NCBI GenBank assembly: GCA_012729765.1
Contig: JAAYCM010000109.1
Coordinates: forward strand, 171,098 to 235,097
Source of the DNA: Chloroflexota bacterium
GTDB taxonomy: Bacteria; Chloroflexota; Anaerolineae; Aggregatilineales; Aggregatilineaceae
Length of the DNA stretch: 64,000 bases
Direction of reading: 5' to 3'
Within the stretch, counting starts at the first letter, position 1; each line of letters opens with the position of its first letter. Under the pieces are notes generated by a model that was not told the origin of the DNA, ran no database searches, and saw only the letters and a program-made list of their open reading frames with translations. Positions 27,080 through 35,646 of this stretch are shown here, piece after piece. The position numbers and the translations under genes were made by a program.

Positions 27080-28318
27080 ATGGTGACGAGAGAAGGCATA
27101 CCCCCGCAGCGGCGCGATTGGAAGCGCTGGGGAGTAGGCGGCGCGACGATGCTGATTGCGCTGGCAGTGGTGTTGATCGTGGGACGCGTCGTGTTGGGAT
27201 CGAAGCCGGAAGAGACGCTGCCGCCCGCGCCGCCGACCGAGGCGCCGGTGGTGCAGCCCCTTGAGATCGTAGCGGTCGATTACCCGACGCCGCAGCCGAC
27301 TCGCCCGCCCCAACAGCAGGTGCCCGTCGTGATCGACTGGACGCGCCCGACAGCAGCGGCGGCTGAGATCGCGGCGGCGCTCGATGCGCCGGTCATGGCC
27401 GCGCCAGAGAGCGGCACGATCCAGCGCAAGCAGGACCCGCTCACCATCATCCCGGAGCGCTCGCGCAGCTCGGTGATCATCTATACCGTGAAAAAGGGCG
27501 ACAACCTCGGCTCGATCGCGGAGCGGTTTGGCCTGGATCAATCCACGATCATCTGGTCCAACGACCGCTTCTATGTCAACGCGATGCGCGTCGGGCTGGA
27601 ACTGAATATCCTGCCGGTCGATGGCGTGTATCACCACGTCGCGGAGCCGCAGACCATCACCGCGATTGCCGAAAGCTACCAGGTGGACCCGTTTGCTATC
27701 ATCGACTCGGAATACAATACCCTGTTTGGTGTGACGCCGGAGACGATCCTGCCGGAAGGGCTGTGGGTCGTCGTGCCGGGCGGCAAGGGTTCGACCACGC
27801 CGATCTATTGGGACCCCGGCATCGTCATGACTTCGGACTCGTCGGGCAGCAGCGGCGCGGTCGGCGCGGGTATCACCGCCGCCGGAGAGTATGCGGCGTT
27901 TGCGGTCGGCGATCCCGGCTCGTGCGGCAAGCAGCCGGTCGTCGGTGGGACGCCGCCCGTCTCGCCCCCGATCTATGCCCGCTACCGCATCACGCAGGAC
28001 TTCTCGTGGGCGCACGGCGGGATCGACCTCTCCGTTCCGGCTGGCACCGATGTCTTTGCGGCGGGCGGCGGGACGGTGATCTTCAGCGGGTGGAGCACCT
28101 GGGGCTATGGCTACACCGTCGTGATCGCACACGGCAGCACGCTCAGCCTCTACGGCCACCTGAACGGCGCGTTCGTCTCGTGCGGCCAGATGGTGTCCGC
28201 CGGGCAGGGCATCGCCGTGACGGGCAGCTCTGGCCGGTCGAGCGGGCCGCATCTGCACTTCGAGGTGCGCGGCGCGGGCGGCGCGCCCGACAACCCCTGG
28301 AATTACATGGGCTTCTAA
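27080..28318 (+). CDS. LysM-containing M23 family metallopeptidase, membrane anchored
   Basis: 412 residues. An N-terminal membrane anchor (GGATMLIALAVVLIVGRVV) precedes a Pro-rich linker. Two LysM-like repeats follow: YTVKKGDNLGSIAERFGLDQ and HVAEPQTITAIAESYQVDPF. The C-terminal M23 domain has HGGIDLSVPAGTDVFAAGGG (HxxxD zinc motif), YGHLNGAF and PHLHFEVRG (HxH), so it should be an active peptidoglycan endopeptidase acting outside the membrane. AGGA lies upstream of the ATG. Confidence 0.92.
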   Translation: MVTREGIPPQRRDWKRWGVGGATMLIALAVVLIVGRVVLGSKPEETLPPAPPTEAPVVQPLEIVAVDYPTPQPTRPPQQQVPVVIDWTRPTAAAAEIAAALDAPVMAAPESGTIQRKQDPLTIIPERSRSSVIIYTVKKGDNLGSIAERFGLDQSTIIWSNDRFYVNAMRVGLELNILPVDGVYHHVAEPQTITAIAESYQVDPFAIIDSEYNTLFGVTPETILPEGLWVVVPGGKGSTTPIYWDPGIVMTSDSSGSSGAVGAGITAAGEYAAFAVGDPGSCGKQPVVGGTPPVSPPIYARYRITQDFSWAHGGIDLSVPAGTDVFAAGGGTVIFSGWSTWGYGYTVVIAHGSTLSLYGHLNGAFVSCGQMVSAGQGIAVTGSSGRSSGPHLHFEVRGAGGAPDNPWNYMGF

Positions 28319-28328
28319 AGCAACTCAC

Positions 28329-28357
28329 GCGCCTCGCATCCAGCGGGGCGCTTTTTT
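28329..28357 (+). terminator. Intrinsic terminator after the M23 peptidase gene
   Basis: 9-bp stem GCGCCTCGC / GCGGGGCGC (one G-T pair), 5-base loop, then six T residues; ends 8 bases before the convergent glycosidase-like gene. Confidence 0.8.
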
Positions 28358-28364
28358 GTACGCC

Positions 28365-29756
28365 TTAACCGTCGCACGCCACGTCCGCGCCGATCACGAT
28401 ATAGCCCTGGATCGACTGCGCAACCGGCTCACCGCCGATCGTGGTTGTGACGTTGATATAGACCGGATAGAGGCCGAAGTCCAGCCCGGTGATGTCGGCG
28501 TAAACTTCGACCGTCTCGCCGCTGCCGACGGTGTCCGGGTAGACGGTTGGGTAGGGTCCGCCCGGCGGCGCGACCGGCTCAACGGTGGCCGTGAACTGGC
28601 CGGGGTAGCCGGTGTTGAGCACCTTGAAATCGCCCACGCGGATCTCACCGGGACAAGCGACATTCCCCTCGCCGGTCATATCTTCGGTGTAGATCGTGAG
28701 CTGCGGCTGGTAGTCGCTGATGCGGCGCGGCATACTGGCGACGCGGTCGAACACGGGCAGGGGCGAGCCGTCGGCGCGCAGGATGCTGAACCAGCGCATG
28801 TGGCTGCACGGCGATCCTGTTTCGCCGGACATCATCGACCAGTTGAGATTCCACAGGAACATCGGCCCGGCCCAGGGCCAGTTGCGGTCGGCCCAGTCGA
28901 AGGCGCGCACGGTGTAATCGGCCTGCGTCTGGCCGGGGACGCGCAGCCACGCGAAACCGGCGAAAGCCGGATCGCTGTCCGAGCAGGTGACGCCGTCCTC
29001 ACCCGGATCGCGCAGCCAGCCGAATTCGGTCAGCCAGATCTGCTTATCGTAGATGCCGCGCTCCTCAAACAGCGCCCGGATCAGTTCCACGCGGCGGAAT
29101 ACCAGCCGGTCATAGGCCGGCTCGGTTTCGGGCGGAGCATTGTAGCCGTAGGGATGATAGCCGAAGGCATCGAACCACTGCGCCGCGCCGTTGTCGAGCA
29201 TCTCGGCGGCAAAGTCGATATCGCTGATCGCCTGCCGGTCGCCGGTGGTCAGGGTGGGGGCCAGCCCGCCGGAGACGACGATCATCTGCGGCGCGACCTT
29301 TTTGATCTCGGTGTAGGCCACGCGCAGCAGTTGGGTATATTCCCAGGCGTTTGGGCCGCGCGGCCATTCCATCGAGAGATTCGGCTCGTTGTGAATCTCG
29401 ACCGCATCCACGCCGCGCACCCACAGATCGTGCGCCCTGGCCTGGATTCGGGCGCGGAACTCGGCCCAGTTGCCCGGCCAGCCCACATCGACCCGGAACA
29501 GGATGCGCTTGTGCGCATACTGGCCGATCTGCGCGGTGTCGTAGAGCTTGACCCAGTCCACGCGCAGTTGATCGACCAGGCCGGGATTGACGCCGGTATG
29601 CGGGCCGACGTGCACGCCGTAGCCCAGGTGCGGCGCGGGCAGGCTGTTGGAAGTCTGCGCGGCAGCCGGGCCGGTGATGTTGGGCCGCAGCGCCGCTCCA
29701 ATGATCAGGGCCGCCAGGATCGGCAGCACGAAGCGGTTGAGAGTTGAAAATCGCAT
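28365..29756 (-). CDS. Secreted clan-A glycoside hydrolase-like protein
   Basis: 463 residues. Signal anchor NRFVLPILAALIIGAALRP, then a TIM-barrel region with the two Glu of clan GH-A: EIHNEPN (acid/base, near residue 121) and WLTEFGW (nucleophile, near residue 243), plus YHPYGYN. A C-terminal beta domain (about residues 350-463) looks like an Ig/CARDB-type module (VLNTGYPGQFTATVEP, DITGLDFGLYPVYINV). Probably cuts or binds an external polysaccharide; family number not assigned. TATAAT on the minus strand lies 8 bases before the ATG at 29756, so the message may be leaderless. Confidence 0.75.
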   Translation of the reverse strand: MRFSTLNRFVLPILAALIIGAALRPNITGPAAAQTSNSLPAPHLGYGVHVGPHTGVNPGLVDQLRVDWVKLYDTAQIGQYAHKRILFRVDVGWPGNWAEFRARIQARAHDLWVRGVDAVEIHNEPNLSMEWPRGPNAWEYTQLLRVAYTEIKKVAPQMIVVSGGLAPTLTTGDRQAISDIDFAAEMLDNGAAQWFDAFGYHPYGYNAPPETEPAYDRLVFRRVELIRALFEERGIYDKQIWLTEFGWLRDPGEDGVTCSDSDPAFAGFAWLRVPGQTQADYTVRAFDWADRNWPWAGPMFLWNLNWSMMSGETGSPCSHMRWFSILRADGSPLPVFDRVASMPRRISDYQPQLTIYTEDMTGEGNVACPGEIRVGDFKVLNTGYPGQFTATVEPVAPPGGPYPTVYPDTVGSGETVEVYADITGLDFGLYPVYINVTTTIGGEPVAQSIQGYIVIGADVACDG

Positions 29757-29875
29757 ACGGGCCATTATAATGCAGTGCCGTGTGCGGGCCACCTTTTGCC
29801 ACCACCCAATCGGTGAGTTATAGTGTGCGCCGCGTAAGAAATCGTTAATAACGCGCTGCGTCGGAGTAATCTATC

Positions 29876-30658
29876 ATGAAAATCGTCGTTGTGCTGCCCA
29901 CGTACAACGAGGCGGAAAATATTGCCAATATGGTCCATGCGCTGCTGGACCTGCCCATAACGAACTTAACGGTCCTGGTGGTGGACGACAACTCGCCCGA
30001 TGGCACCGGCCAGATCGCGGATGACCTGGCAGCCGAGCACCCCGACCGCGTCAGCGTGATGCATCGCGCCGGCAAGCAGGGCCTCGGCACCGCCTATATC
30101 GCGGGCTTTCGTGAGGCATTCCGGCGCGGCGCGGATGCCGTATTGCAGATGGACAGCGATTTTTCCCACGATCCGAAATATGTTCCCGAGATGGTGCAGG
30201 CGCTCGAAACCTGCGCGTGCGATATCGTGATCGGATCGCGCTATACCAAGGGCGGCAGCCTGGACGAAACCTGGGGCTGGCACCGTAAGCTGCTGAGCTG
30301 GTGGGCCAACAGCGTCTATGTGGGGCTGATCCTGCACACCAAAGCCAAAGACGCGACCGGCGGCTTCCGGCTGTGGCGGGCGGGCGTGCTGCGCGGTATG
30401 GACCTGAGCCGGATTCGTTCCAACGGCTATGTGTTCCAGGTCGAGACGATCTACGTGGCCGAAAAGCTGGGCTATCGTGTGAGCGAAATCCCGATCTATT
30501 TTGCCGACCGGCGTGAGGGCCAGTCGAAGATGAGCTTCAAGGTGCAGCTTGAGGCCGCGCTGCGCGTGTGGCAGGTCTGGTGGCGGCACCGCCATCTCAC
30601 ACCCGCGATGCGCCAGCCCGAAGAGGCCGCTCCGCAGGTCGCATCGTCTTCCAGCTAA
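29876..30658 (+). CDS. Polyprenol monophosphomannose synthase (GT2, Dpm1-like)
   Basis: 260 residues. It would transfer mannose from GDP-mannose to a polyprenyl phosphate. Motifs: VVVLPTYNEAENI, VVDDNSPDGTGQIA, GLGTAYIAGFREAF, LQMDSDFSHDP (DxD metal site), GSRYTKGG and ATGGFRLWR. No membrane helices, like the soluble type of Dpm1. GGAG is 9 bases before the ATG. The next gene follows by nine bases, which ties this donor-lipid enzyme to the YfhO/flippase fusion. Other sugars (glucose) cannot be excluded. Confidence 0.9.
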   Translation: MKIVVVLPTYNEAENIANMVHALLDLPITNLTVLVVDDNSPDGTGQIADDLAAEHPDRVSVMHRAGKQGLGTAYIAGFREAFRRGADAVLQMDSDFSHDPKYVPEMVQALETCACDIVIGSRYTKGGSLDETWGWHRKLLSWWANSVYVGLILHTKAKDATGGFRLWRAGVLRGMDLSRIRSNGYVFQVETIYVAEKLGYRVSEIPIYFADRREGQSKMSFKVQLEAALRVWQVWWRHRHLTPAMRQPEEAAPQVASSSS

Positions 30659-30667
30659 GGTTGCCAG

Positions 30668-33600
30668 ATGTCACGTAAGTGGCTCCCGGACATTCTGATT
30701 GTGGCAGGGCTGCTGGCGCTGCCACTTCTGTTTTTTGCCCCGGTTACGCTCGGCGGCAAGACGCTGATCCCCGCCGATAACCTCTACCAGTACGAACCCT
30801 GGCGCAGCGCCCGCGAGGCGGTCGGTGTGCCGGATGTGCCGCATAACGCGCTGCTCTCCGATCTCGTGCTGCAAAATTACCAGTGGAAAGCGTTCATCCG
30901 CGCCAGTATCCGCAGCGGGACAATCCCGCTCTGGCAGCCGGAGCAGCTCGCCGGGACGCCCTTTCTGGCCGCCGGGCAGCATTCGGCGCTGTATCCCTTC
31001 AGCGTGATCTATTACGTCCTGCCGCTGCCGCGCGCCTATGGCTGGTTCACCGTCAGCCAGCTCTGGCTGGCCGGCACGCTGATGTATGTCTTCGCGCGCG
31101 GGCTGGGCCTGCGGCGGATCGGTGGGGCGGTGGCGGGAGTCGCCTACCAGTTTGGCGCGTTCTTCATCGTGAGCGCCGTCTTCCCGATGATGATCGCGGG
31201 GGCGGCCTGGCTGCCGCTGCTGCTGCTGATGATCGAGTTCATCATCCGGCGGCGGCCCGTGCGCGGCGACCGTCCCGCGACCGTGCCCTGGATCGCGATC
31301 GGCGCGCTGGCGCTGATGATGAACATCTTCGCCGGGCACGTCGAGATCACCTACTACACGCTGATCGTGATGGCCTACTACGCGGCGGCGCGCCTGCTGG
31401 CAGAATGGTGGCCGCGCCGCGCCGACTGGCGGCGGCTGGTACGCCCGGCGGCGAGCCTGCTGGCGCTGGTGATCCTGGGGATTGGGCTGGGCGCGGCGCA
31501 GTTCGTCCCGCTCTACGAGCTGGGATCGCGCAGTTTCCGCACGGCGCGCACCGACTTCGATACGGTGCGCGGCTACGCCCTGCCGCCTCGCCACGTCGCC
31601 AAGTTTCTGATGCCCAACGTCTACGGCAGCCCGGCGCATCACAACTATTTCGACGTGTTCGCATGGGAGCGCGTGGCGGTCGATTGGCAGCGCGGCCCCG
31701 ATCCGCGTTATGACCGCGTGACAAGCACCGACTTCGGTATCAAGAATTACGTTGAGGGCGGGGCGTACCTCGGCATCCTGACGCTGGCGCTGGCGGCGGT
31801 GGGCCTGTTCGCGCCGCGCCGCTTTGGTCCCACACGCGATGCAGAGGCGGAACGTCCCGCGCCGCCCTACCGTCTGATCCTGGCGCTGCTGGCGCTGGTA
31901 TCGCTCACCTTCGCCTTCGGCCTGCCGACCTACGCGCTGATCTACTATGTTTTTCCCAACACCGACCAGCTTCACACACCGTTCCGCTGGGTGTGGCCGC
32001 TGGCGTTCTGTGTGGCGGCACTGGCCGCTTTCGGCGCGGACGCGCTGAGCCGGATGCACGAACAGGGCACGTTCCCGCGCGGTGTGCGCTGGCTGGGCTG
32101 GGGGCTGATCGCGTTCGGCGGGCTGGCGCTGCTCGGCCTGCTCGCCAGCCGCGCCGCCTATGGCACGTTCGAGCCGCTGGTCGAGCGCGTCTTCAACGGC
32201 CTGGCCGGGGCGGATCGCGCCTTCCCCGATGCGCGCAGCTTCTACAGCTACCAGTTCTGGAACGGGCTGCACTTCGCGCTGGCGACGCTGGCTACCGGGC
32301 TGGTGATCGAGCTGAGCCGCTGCCCGCTGCGCCTGCCCCGCCGCCTGGGCCGGATCGCGCTGTGGGGGCCGCTGGCGGTGGGTGTGATCGCGCTCGACCT
32401 GATGGCCGGAGTCTGGAACTTCAATCCGGCGGCGGATCCCGCCTGGCTGGACTACACGCCGCCGCCCGTAACCTGGCTCCAGGAGCGCATGATGCAGGAA
32501 GGGCCGTTCCGCTACACGGCCTATAACTGGGGCGGCGATCCGCTGCACGCCAACAGCACGTGGCGTTATGGCCTGCACGACGCGCGCGGCTATGACAGTC
32601 TGATCCCAAAACAGTACGCCGACTACATGGGGCTGATCGCGCCGCAGGGCGGGCTGATGTACAACCGGATCGACCCAATCTGGAACGCGGACGCTCAGGC
32701 GCTCGCCTCACCGCTGCTCGATCTGCTCAATGTGCGCTACGTCGTGACCGACTGGCTGATCGAGGAACCGGACGCGCTCGGCTACACCGAAGTGTACGTC
32801 GATGGCGCGACGCGCATCTATGAGAACCAGGACGCCCTGCCGCGCGCCTACACGCTGCCCTATCACGATCTGACCGAGGACCTGTGCGGCGCCGTGCCAG
32901 ACTCGTTCGCCACCATCGTTACCAGCGCCAGCTTCGAGGCCGATCCGCGCCGGGTGGTGATCGAAGGTTTCCCCGACGCGGAGAACTGCGAGGTCGCCTA
33001 CACCTGGCCGACCGCCGCGCAGGAAGCCGATCCGCAGCCCGCCGCCATCATCGGCTACGGCGCGATCGAGGTCACGCTCGATGCCGAAGTTGAGCAAGAG
33101 TCGTGGCTGGTGCTGGCCGACAGCTACTATCCCGGCTGGAAGGCGTTCGCCCGCCCGCAGGGAGCCGCCCCAGACGCGGAAGCAGAAATTGACGTGCACC
33201 TGGTCAATGGCAATTTTCGCGGGGTGCGGCTGGAGCCGGGCGCGTGGACCGTGCGCTTCCGCTACAGCCCGCCGGGCTTCCAGGTCGGCGCGTTCGCCTC
33301 GTTCCTGAGCGGGATGCTGCTGATCTTCATGCTGATGCTGTGGGCGTGGCGGCGGCTCTACCGCGAGGACGAGTCCCAGGCCGGCAGCGCCAAACGGATC
33401 GCCAAGAACAGCCTGGCCCCGATCGTGCTCAACCTGTTCAATCGCGGCATCGACTTCGCCTTCGCGTTCGTCATGCTGCGCATCCTCGGCCCCGGCGACG
33501 CGGGTATCTACTATTACGCGATCGTCGTCTTCGGCTGGTTCGATATCCTGACCAATTTTGGCCTCAACACGCTGCTGATGCGCGAGGTGGCGCGCCACCG

Positions 33601-34876
33601 CGATCAGGCCGGGCGCTACCTGTTCAACAGCACGCTGCTGCGCCTGGGGCTGGCGGGTGTCGCGATCCCGCTGCTGGGCGTGTTCCTGCTGCTGCGGCAG
33701 GCGCTCGTCAGCCCGGAGCTTGAGACGCAGGCCATCGCCGCGATCGTGCTTCTCTATATCGGCCTGCTGCCCAACAGCATCAGCACCGGCCTGACGGCGC
33801 TGTTCTATGCCTTCGAAAAGGCTGAATATCCCGCCGCGATCACCACGATCAGCACCATCGTCAAGGTGACGGTCGGGCTGGCGACGCTGCTGCTGGGCTG
33901 GGGCGTGGTCGGGCTGGCGGGCGGCGCGATCATCACCAACCTGGTGACGTTCGGCGTGCTGGCATGGCTGGCGCGCCCGCTGGTCACGCGATTCATCCAG
34001 CCGGTCGATCGTGGGCTGATGAGGCAGATGATGGGCGAAAGCTGGCCGCTGATGATCAATCACCTGCTGGCGACGGTCTTTTTCAAGATCGATGTGGTGC
34101 TGCTCGAAGCGATCAACGGGAATGTGGTTGTCGGCCAGTATTCGACCGCCTACAAGTGGCTCGACGCGCTCAATATCATCCCTGCCTTCCTGACGATGGC
34201 GCTGCTGCCCGTCATGGCGCGCCAGGCGCACGAGGATCGCCCCGGCCTCCGGCGCAACTACCGGCTGGCGGTCAAGCTGCTGGTGATGGTCGCGCTGCCG
34301 GTCGCGGTGGTGACAACCTTCATCGCCGCGCCGCTGATCCGGCTGCTGGGCGGGCCGGAGTTTCTGCCGGCGGGCGGGATCGCGCTGCAAATTATGATCT
34401 GGAGCATCCCGATTGGCTGGATCAACAGTGTGACGAATTACGTGATCGTCGCCCTGGACCGCCAGCGTACGCTGACGCTGGCGTTTGTGGCCGGGGTGTC
34501 GTTTAACCTGTTGGCGAACCTGCTGCTGCTGCCGGCCTACAGCTACCGTGCGGCGGCGGCGATCACGATCCTGTCGGAAGGCGTGCTGCTGGTGGCCTTC
34601 TATTGGATCATCCGGCAGGAGTTGGGTGGGATGGGCTGGCGCTATGCGCTGTGGCGACCGGCGGCGGCGGCCCTGCTGCTGCTGGGAATGCTGGCGCTGG
34701 TGTGGCCAATCGCGCCGCTGGTGGCGCTGCTGGCCGCGCCGGGCGTCTATCTCGCGGCCCTGTTGGTGCTGCGCCCCTTCCATGCCGAGGAGCTGGCCCG
34801 CATCGCGCCGCTGCTGCCGGGACGCTTGCGGCGCTGGGCCATGCCGGGCGAGCAGCCCGCCCAGGGCGAAATCTGA
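30668..34876 (+). CDS. Fusion of a YfhO-type membrane glycosyltransferase with a Wzx-type polysaccharide flippase
   Basis: 1402 residues in one frame. Residues 1 to about 900 are YfhO-like: TLIPADNLYQYEPW, LWQPEQLAGTPFLAAGQHSALYPF, a ten-helix membrane region, PNTDQLHTPFRWVWPL, then an extracellular beta domain (NVRYVVTDW, LADSYYPGWKAF, RLEPGAWTVRFRYSPPGF) and a closing membrane helix. From about residue 905 a complete MVF/oligosaccharide-flippase domain follows: KNSLAPIVLNLFNRGIDFAF, MLRILGPGDAGIYYYAIVVF, FFKIDVVLLEAINGNVVVGQYS and LPVMARQAHEDRPGLRRNY. No internal stop or start signal at the join. Likely flips a lipid-linked sugar and transfers it outside the membrane. Cotranscribed with the mannose-lipid synthase. 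Confidence 0.88.
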   Translation: MSRKWLPDILIVAGLLALPLLFFAPVTLGGKTLIPADNLYQYEPWRSAREAVGVPDVPHNALLSDLVLQNYQWKAFIRASIRSGTIPLWQPEQLAGTPFLAAGQHSALYPFSVIYYVLPLPRAYGWFTVSQLWLAGTLMYVFARGLGLRRIGGAVAGVAYQFGAFFIVSAVFPMMIAGAAWLPLLLLMIEFIIRRRPVRGDRPATVPWIAIGALALMMNIFAGHVEITYYTLIVMAYYAAARLLAEWWPRRADWRRLVRPAASLLALVILGIGLGAAQFVPLYELGSRSFRTARTDFDTVRGYALPPRHVAKFLMPNVYGSPAHHNYFDVFAWERVAVDWQRGPDPRYDRVTSTDFGIKNYVEGGAYLGILTLALAAVGLFAPRRFGPTRDAEAERPAPPYRLILALLALVSLTFAFGLPTYALIYYVFPNTDQLHTPFRWVWPLAFCVAALAAFGADALSRMHEQGTFPRGVRWLGWGLIAFGGLALLGLLASRAAYGTFEPLVERVFNGLAGADRAFPDARSFYSYQFWNGLHFALATLATGLVIELSRCPLRLPRRLGRIALWGPLAVGVIALDLMAGVWNFNPAADPAWLDYTPPPVTWLQERMMQEGPFRYTAYNWGGDPLHANSTWRYGLHDARGYDSLIPKQYADYMGLIAPQGGLMYNRIDPIWNADAQALASPLLDLLNVRYVVTDWLIEEPDALGYTEVYVDGATRIYENQDALPRAYTLPYHDLTEDLCGAVPDSFATIVTSASFEADPRRVVIEGFPDAENCEVAYTWPTAAQEADPQPAAIIGYGAIEVTLDAEVEQESWLVLADSYYPGWKAFARPQGAAPDAEAEIDVHLVNGNFRGVRLEPGAWTVRFRYSPPGFQVGAFASFLSGMLLIFMLMLWAWRRLYREDESQAGSAKRIAKNSLAPIVLNLFNRGIDFAFAFVMLRILGPGDAGIYYYAIVVFGWFDILTNFGLNTLLMREVARHRDQAGRYLFNSTLLRLGLAGVAIPLLGVFLLLRQALVSPELETQAIAAIVLLYIGLLPNSISTGLTALFYAFEKAEYPAAITTISTIVKVTVGLATLLLGWGVVGLAGGAIITNLVTFGVLAWLARPLVTRFIQPVDRGLMRQMMGESWPLMINHLLATVFFKIDVVLLEAINGNVVVGQYSTAYKWLDALNIIPAFLTMALLPVMARQAHEDRPGLRRNYRLAVKLLVMVALPVAVVTTFIAAPLIRLLGGPEFLPAGGIALQIMIWSIPIGWINSVTNYVIVALDRQRTLTLAFVAGVSFNLLANLLLLPAYSYRAAAAITILSEGVLLVAFYWIIRQELGGMGWRYALWRPAAAALLLLGMLALVWPIAPLVALLAAPGVYLAALLVLRPFHAEELARIAPLLPGRLRRWAMPGEQPAQGEI

Positions 34877-34978
34877 CCGGGGCATTTCGTGTGAAACCTT
34901 TGGCCGGGCGGTGCATCTAAATACCATGAAAGCACCGATATTCAATGGTTTAGCCCGACTCAAAGGAACGATACGATC

Positions 34979-35374
34979 ATGGAAATGGAAATCGTCTTTC
35001 CCGGCGGCGCGCGCGTCGATGCGATCCTGGGCGATCTGGTAATCACAACCGATCAGGATGGCTCCGCCCCGTCCCCGTTCAACCTGTTTTTGGCTTCGAT
35101 GGGCACCTGCGCCGGGATTTATGTGCTCGGCTTCTGCCAGCAGCGCGGCCTGCCCACCGATGGCCTGCGCATTATCCAGCGTATGTCCCACAACTCACAG
35201 ACGCGCCTGATCGACCGCGTCGAGCTGGATATCCAGCTTCCGCCCGGCTTTCCGGAGCAGTATAAGGCGGCGGTCATCCGCTCGGCGGAGCTGTGCGCGG
35301 TCAAGAAGCACCTGGAAAATCCACCGGCGTTCGACGTGTATACCTCGGTGCGCACGCCGCAAGCGTCGAACTGA
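34979..35374 (+). CDS. OsmC-family peroxide-reducing protein
   Basis: 131 residues. OsmC/Ohr fold proteins reduce organic hydroperoxides with two Cys: here Cys44 in ASMGTCAGIYVLGF and Cys106 in SAELCAVKKH, in the order and spacing of the family. The N-terminus (MEMEIVFPGGARVDA) is shortened compared with Ohr. Upstream AAGGA. It follows the YfhO fusion by 102 bases; no functional link is apparent. Confidence 0.88.
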   Translation: MEMEIVFPGGARVDAILGDLVITTDQDGSAPSPFNLFLASMGTCAGIYVLGFCQQRGLPTDGLRIIQRMSHNSQTRLIDRVELDIQLPPGFPEQYKAAVIRSAELCAVKKHLENPPAFDVYTSVRTPQASN

Positions 35375-35375
35375 C

Positions 35376-35520
35376 GGCTGTTATGCATTCTTACCCCCCA
35401 TCCCCCGGCCCCTTCCCCCACGCTGGCGCGGAGGGAAGGGGAGAATAACGGTGGCTGTCAAGTCCTTTCCACCTTGTGGGGATGGGAGGCAAAACAGGCT
35501 TCGGTCAAAATCTCATCACG
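35376..35520 (+). repeat. Structured dispersed repeat (copy B)
   Basis: Begins one base after the osmC stop with GGCTGTTATGCA, then TACCCCCCATCCCCCGGCC, a GAGGGAAGGGG hairpin, TCAAGTCCTTTCCACCTTGT and GGATGGGAGGCAAAACAGGC, ending like the right end of copy A (CTTCGGTCAAAA). Same core as copies at 13236, 44135, 44922 and 63818. Confidence 0.65.
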
Positions 35521-35578
35521 ACTCAAAAACGGCACCTGTAACGGGTGCCGTTTTCATTTTGTGGCACGCGTCGTAAGC

Positions 35579-35607
35579 TTTAAATCCCGCCTCAGATGCG
35601 GTATACT
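35579..35607 (+). promoter_or_regulatory. Promoter of the GT39-like gene
   Basis: TTTAAA (35579-35584), 17 bases, TATACT (35602-35607). Its start site at about 35614 argues against the ATG at 35596 as the translation start. Confidence 0.5.
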
Positions 35608-35646
35608 CTGCGGTCCCGAACCGTGTGTACCAGGGATTTCCCCAGC

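Noticed and set aside
30671..35191. Very long open frames on the minus strand opposite the YfhO-Wzx gene
   Set aside because: Shadow frames of GC-rich DNA; Arg/Gln/His-rich products, no ribosome sites, and the plus strand gene has full domain matches.
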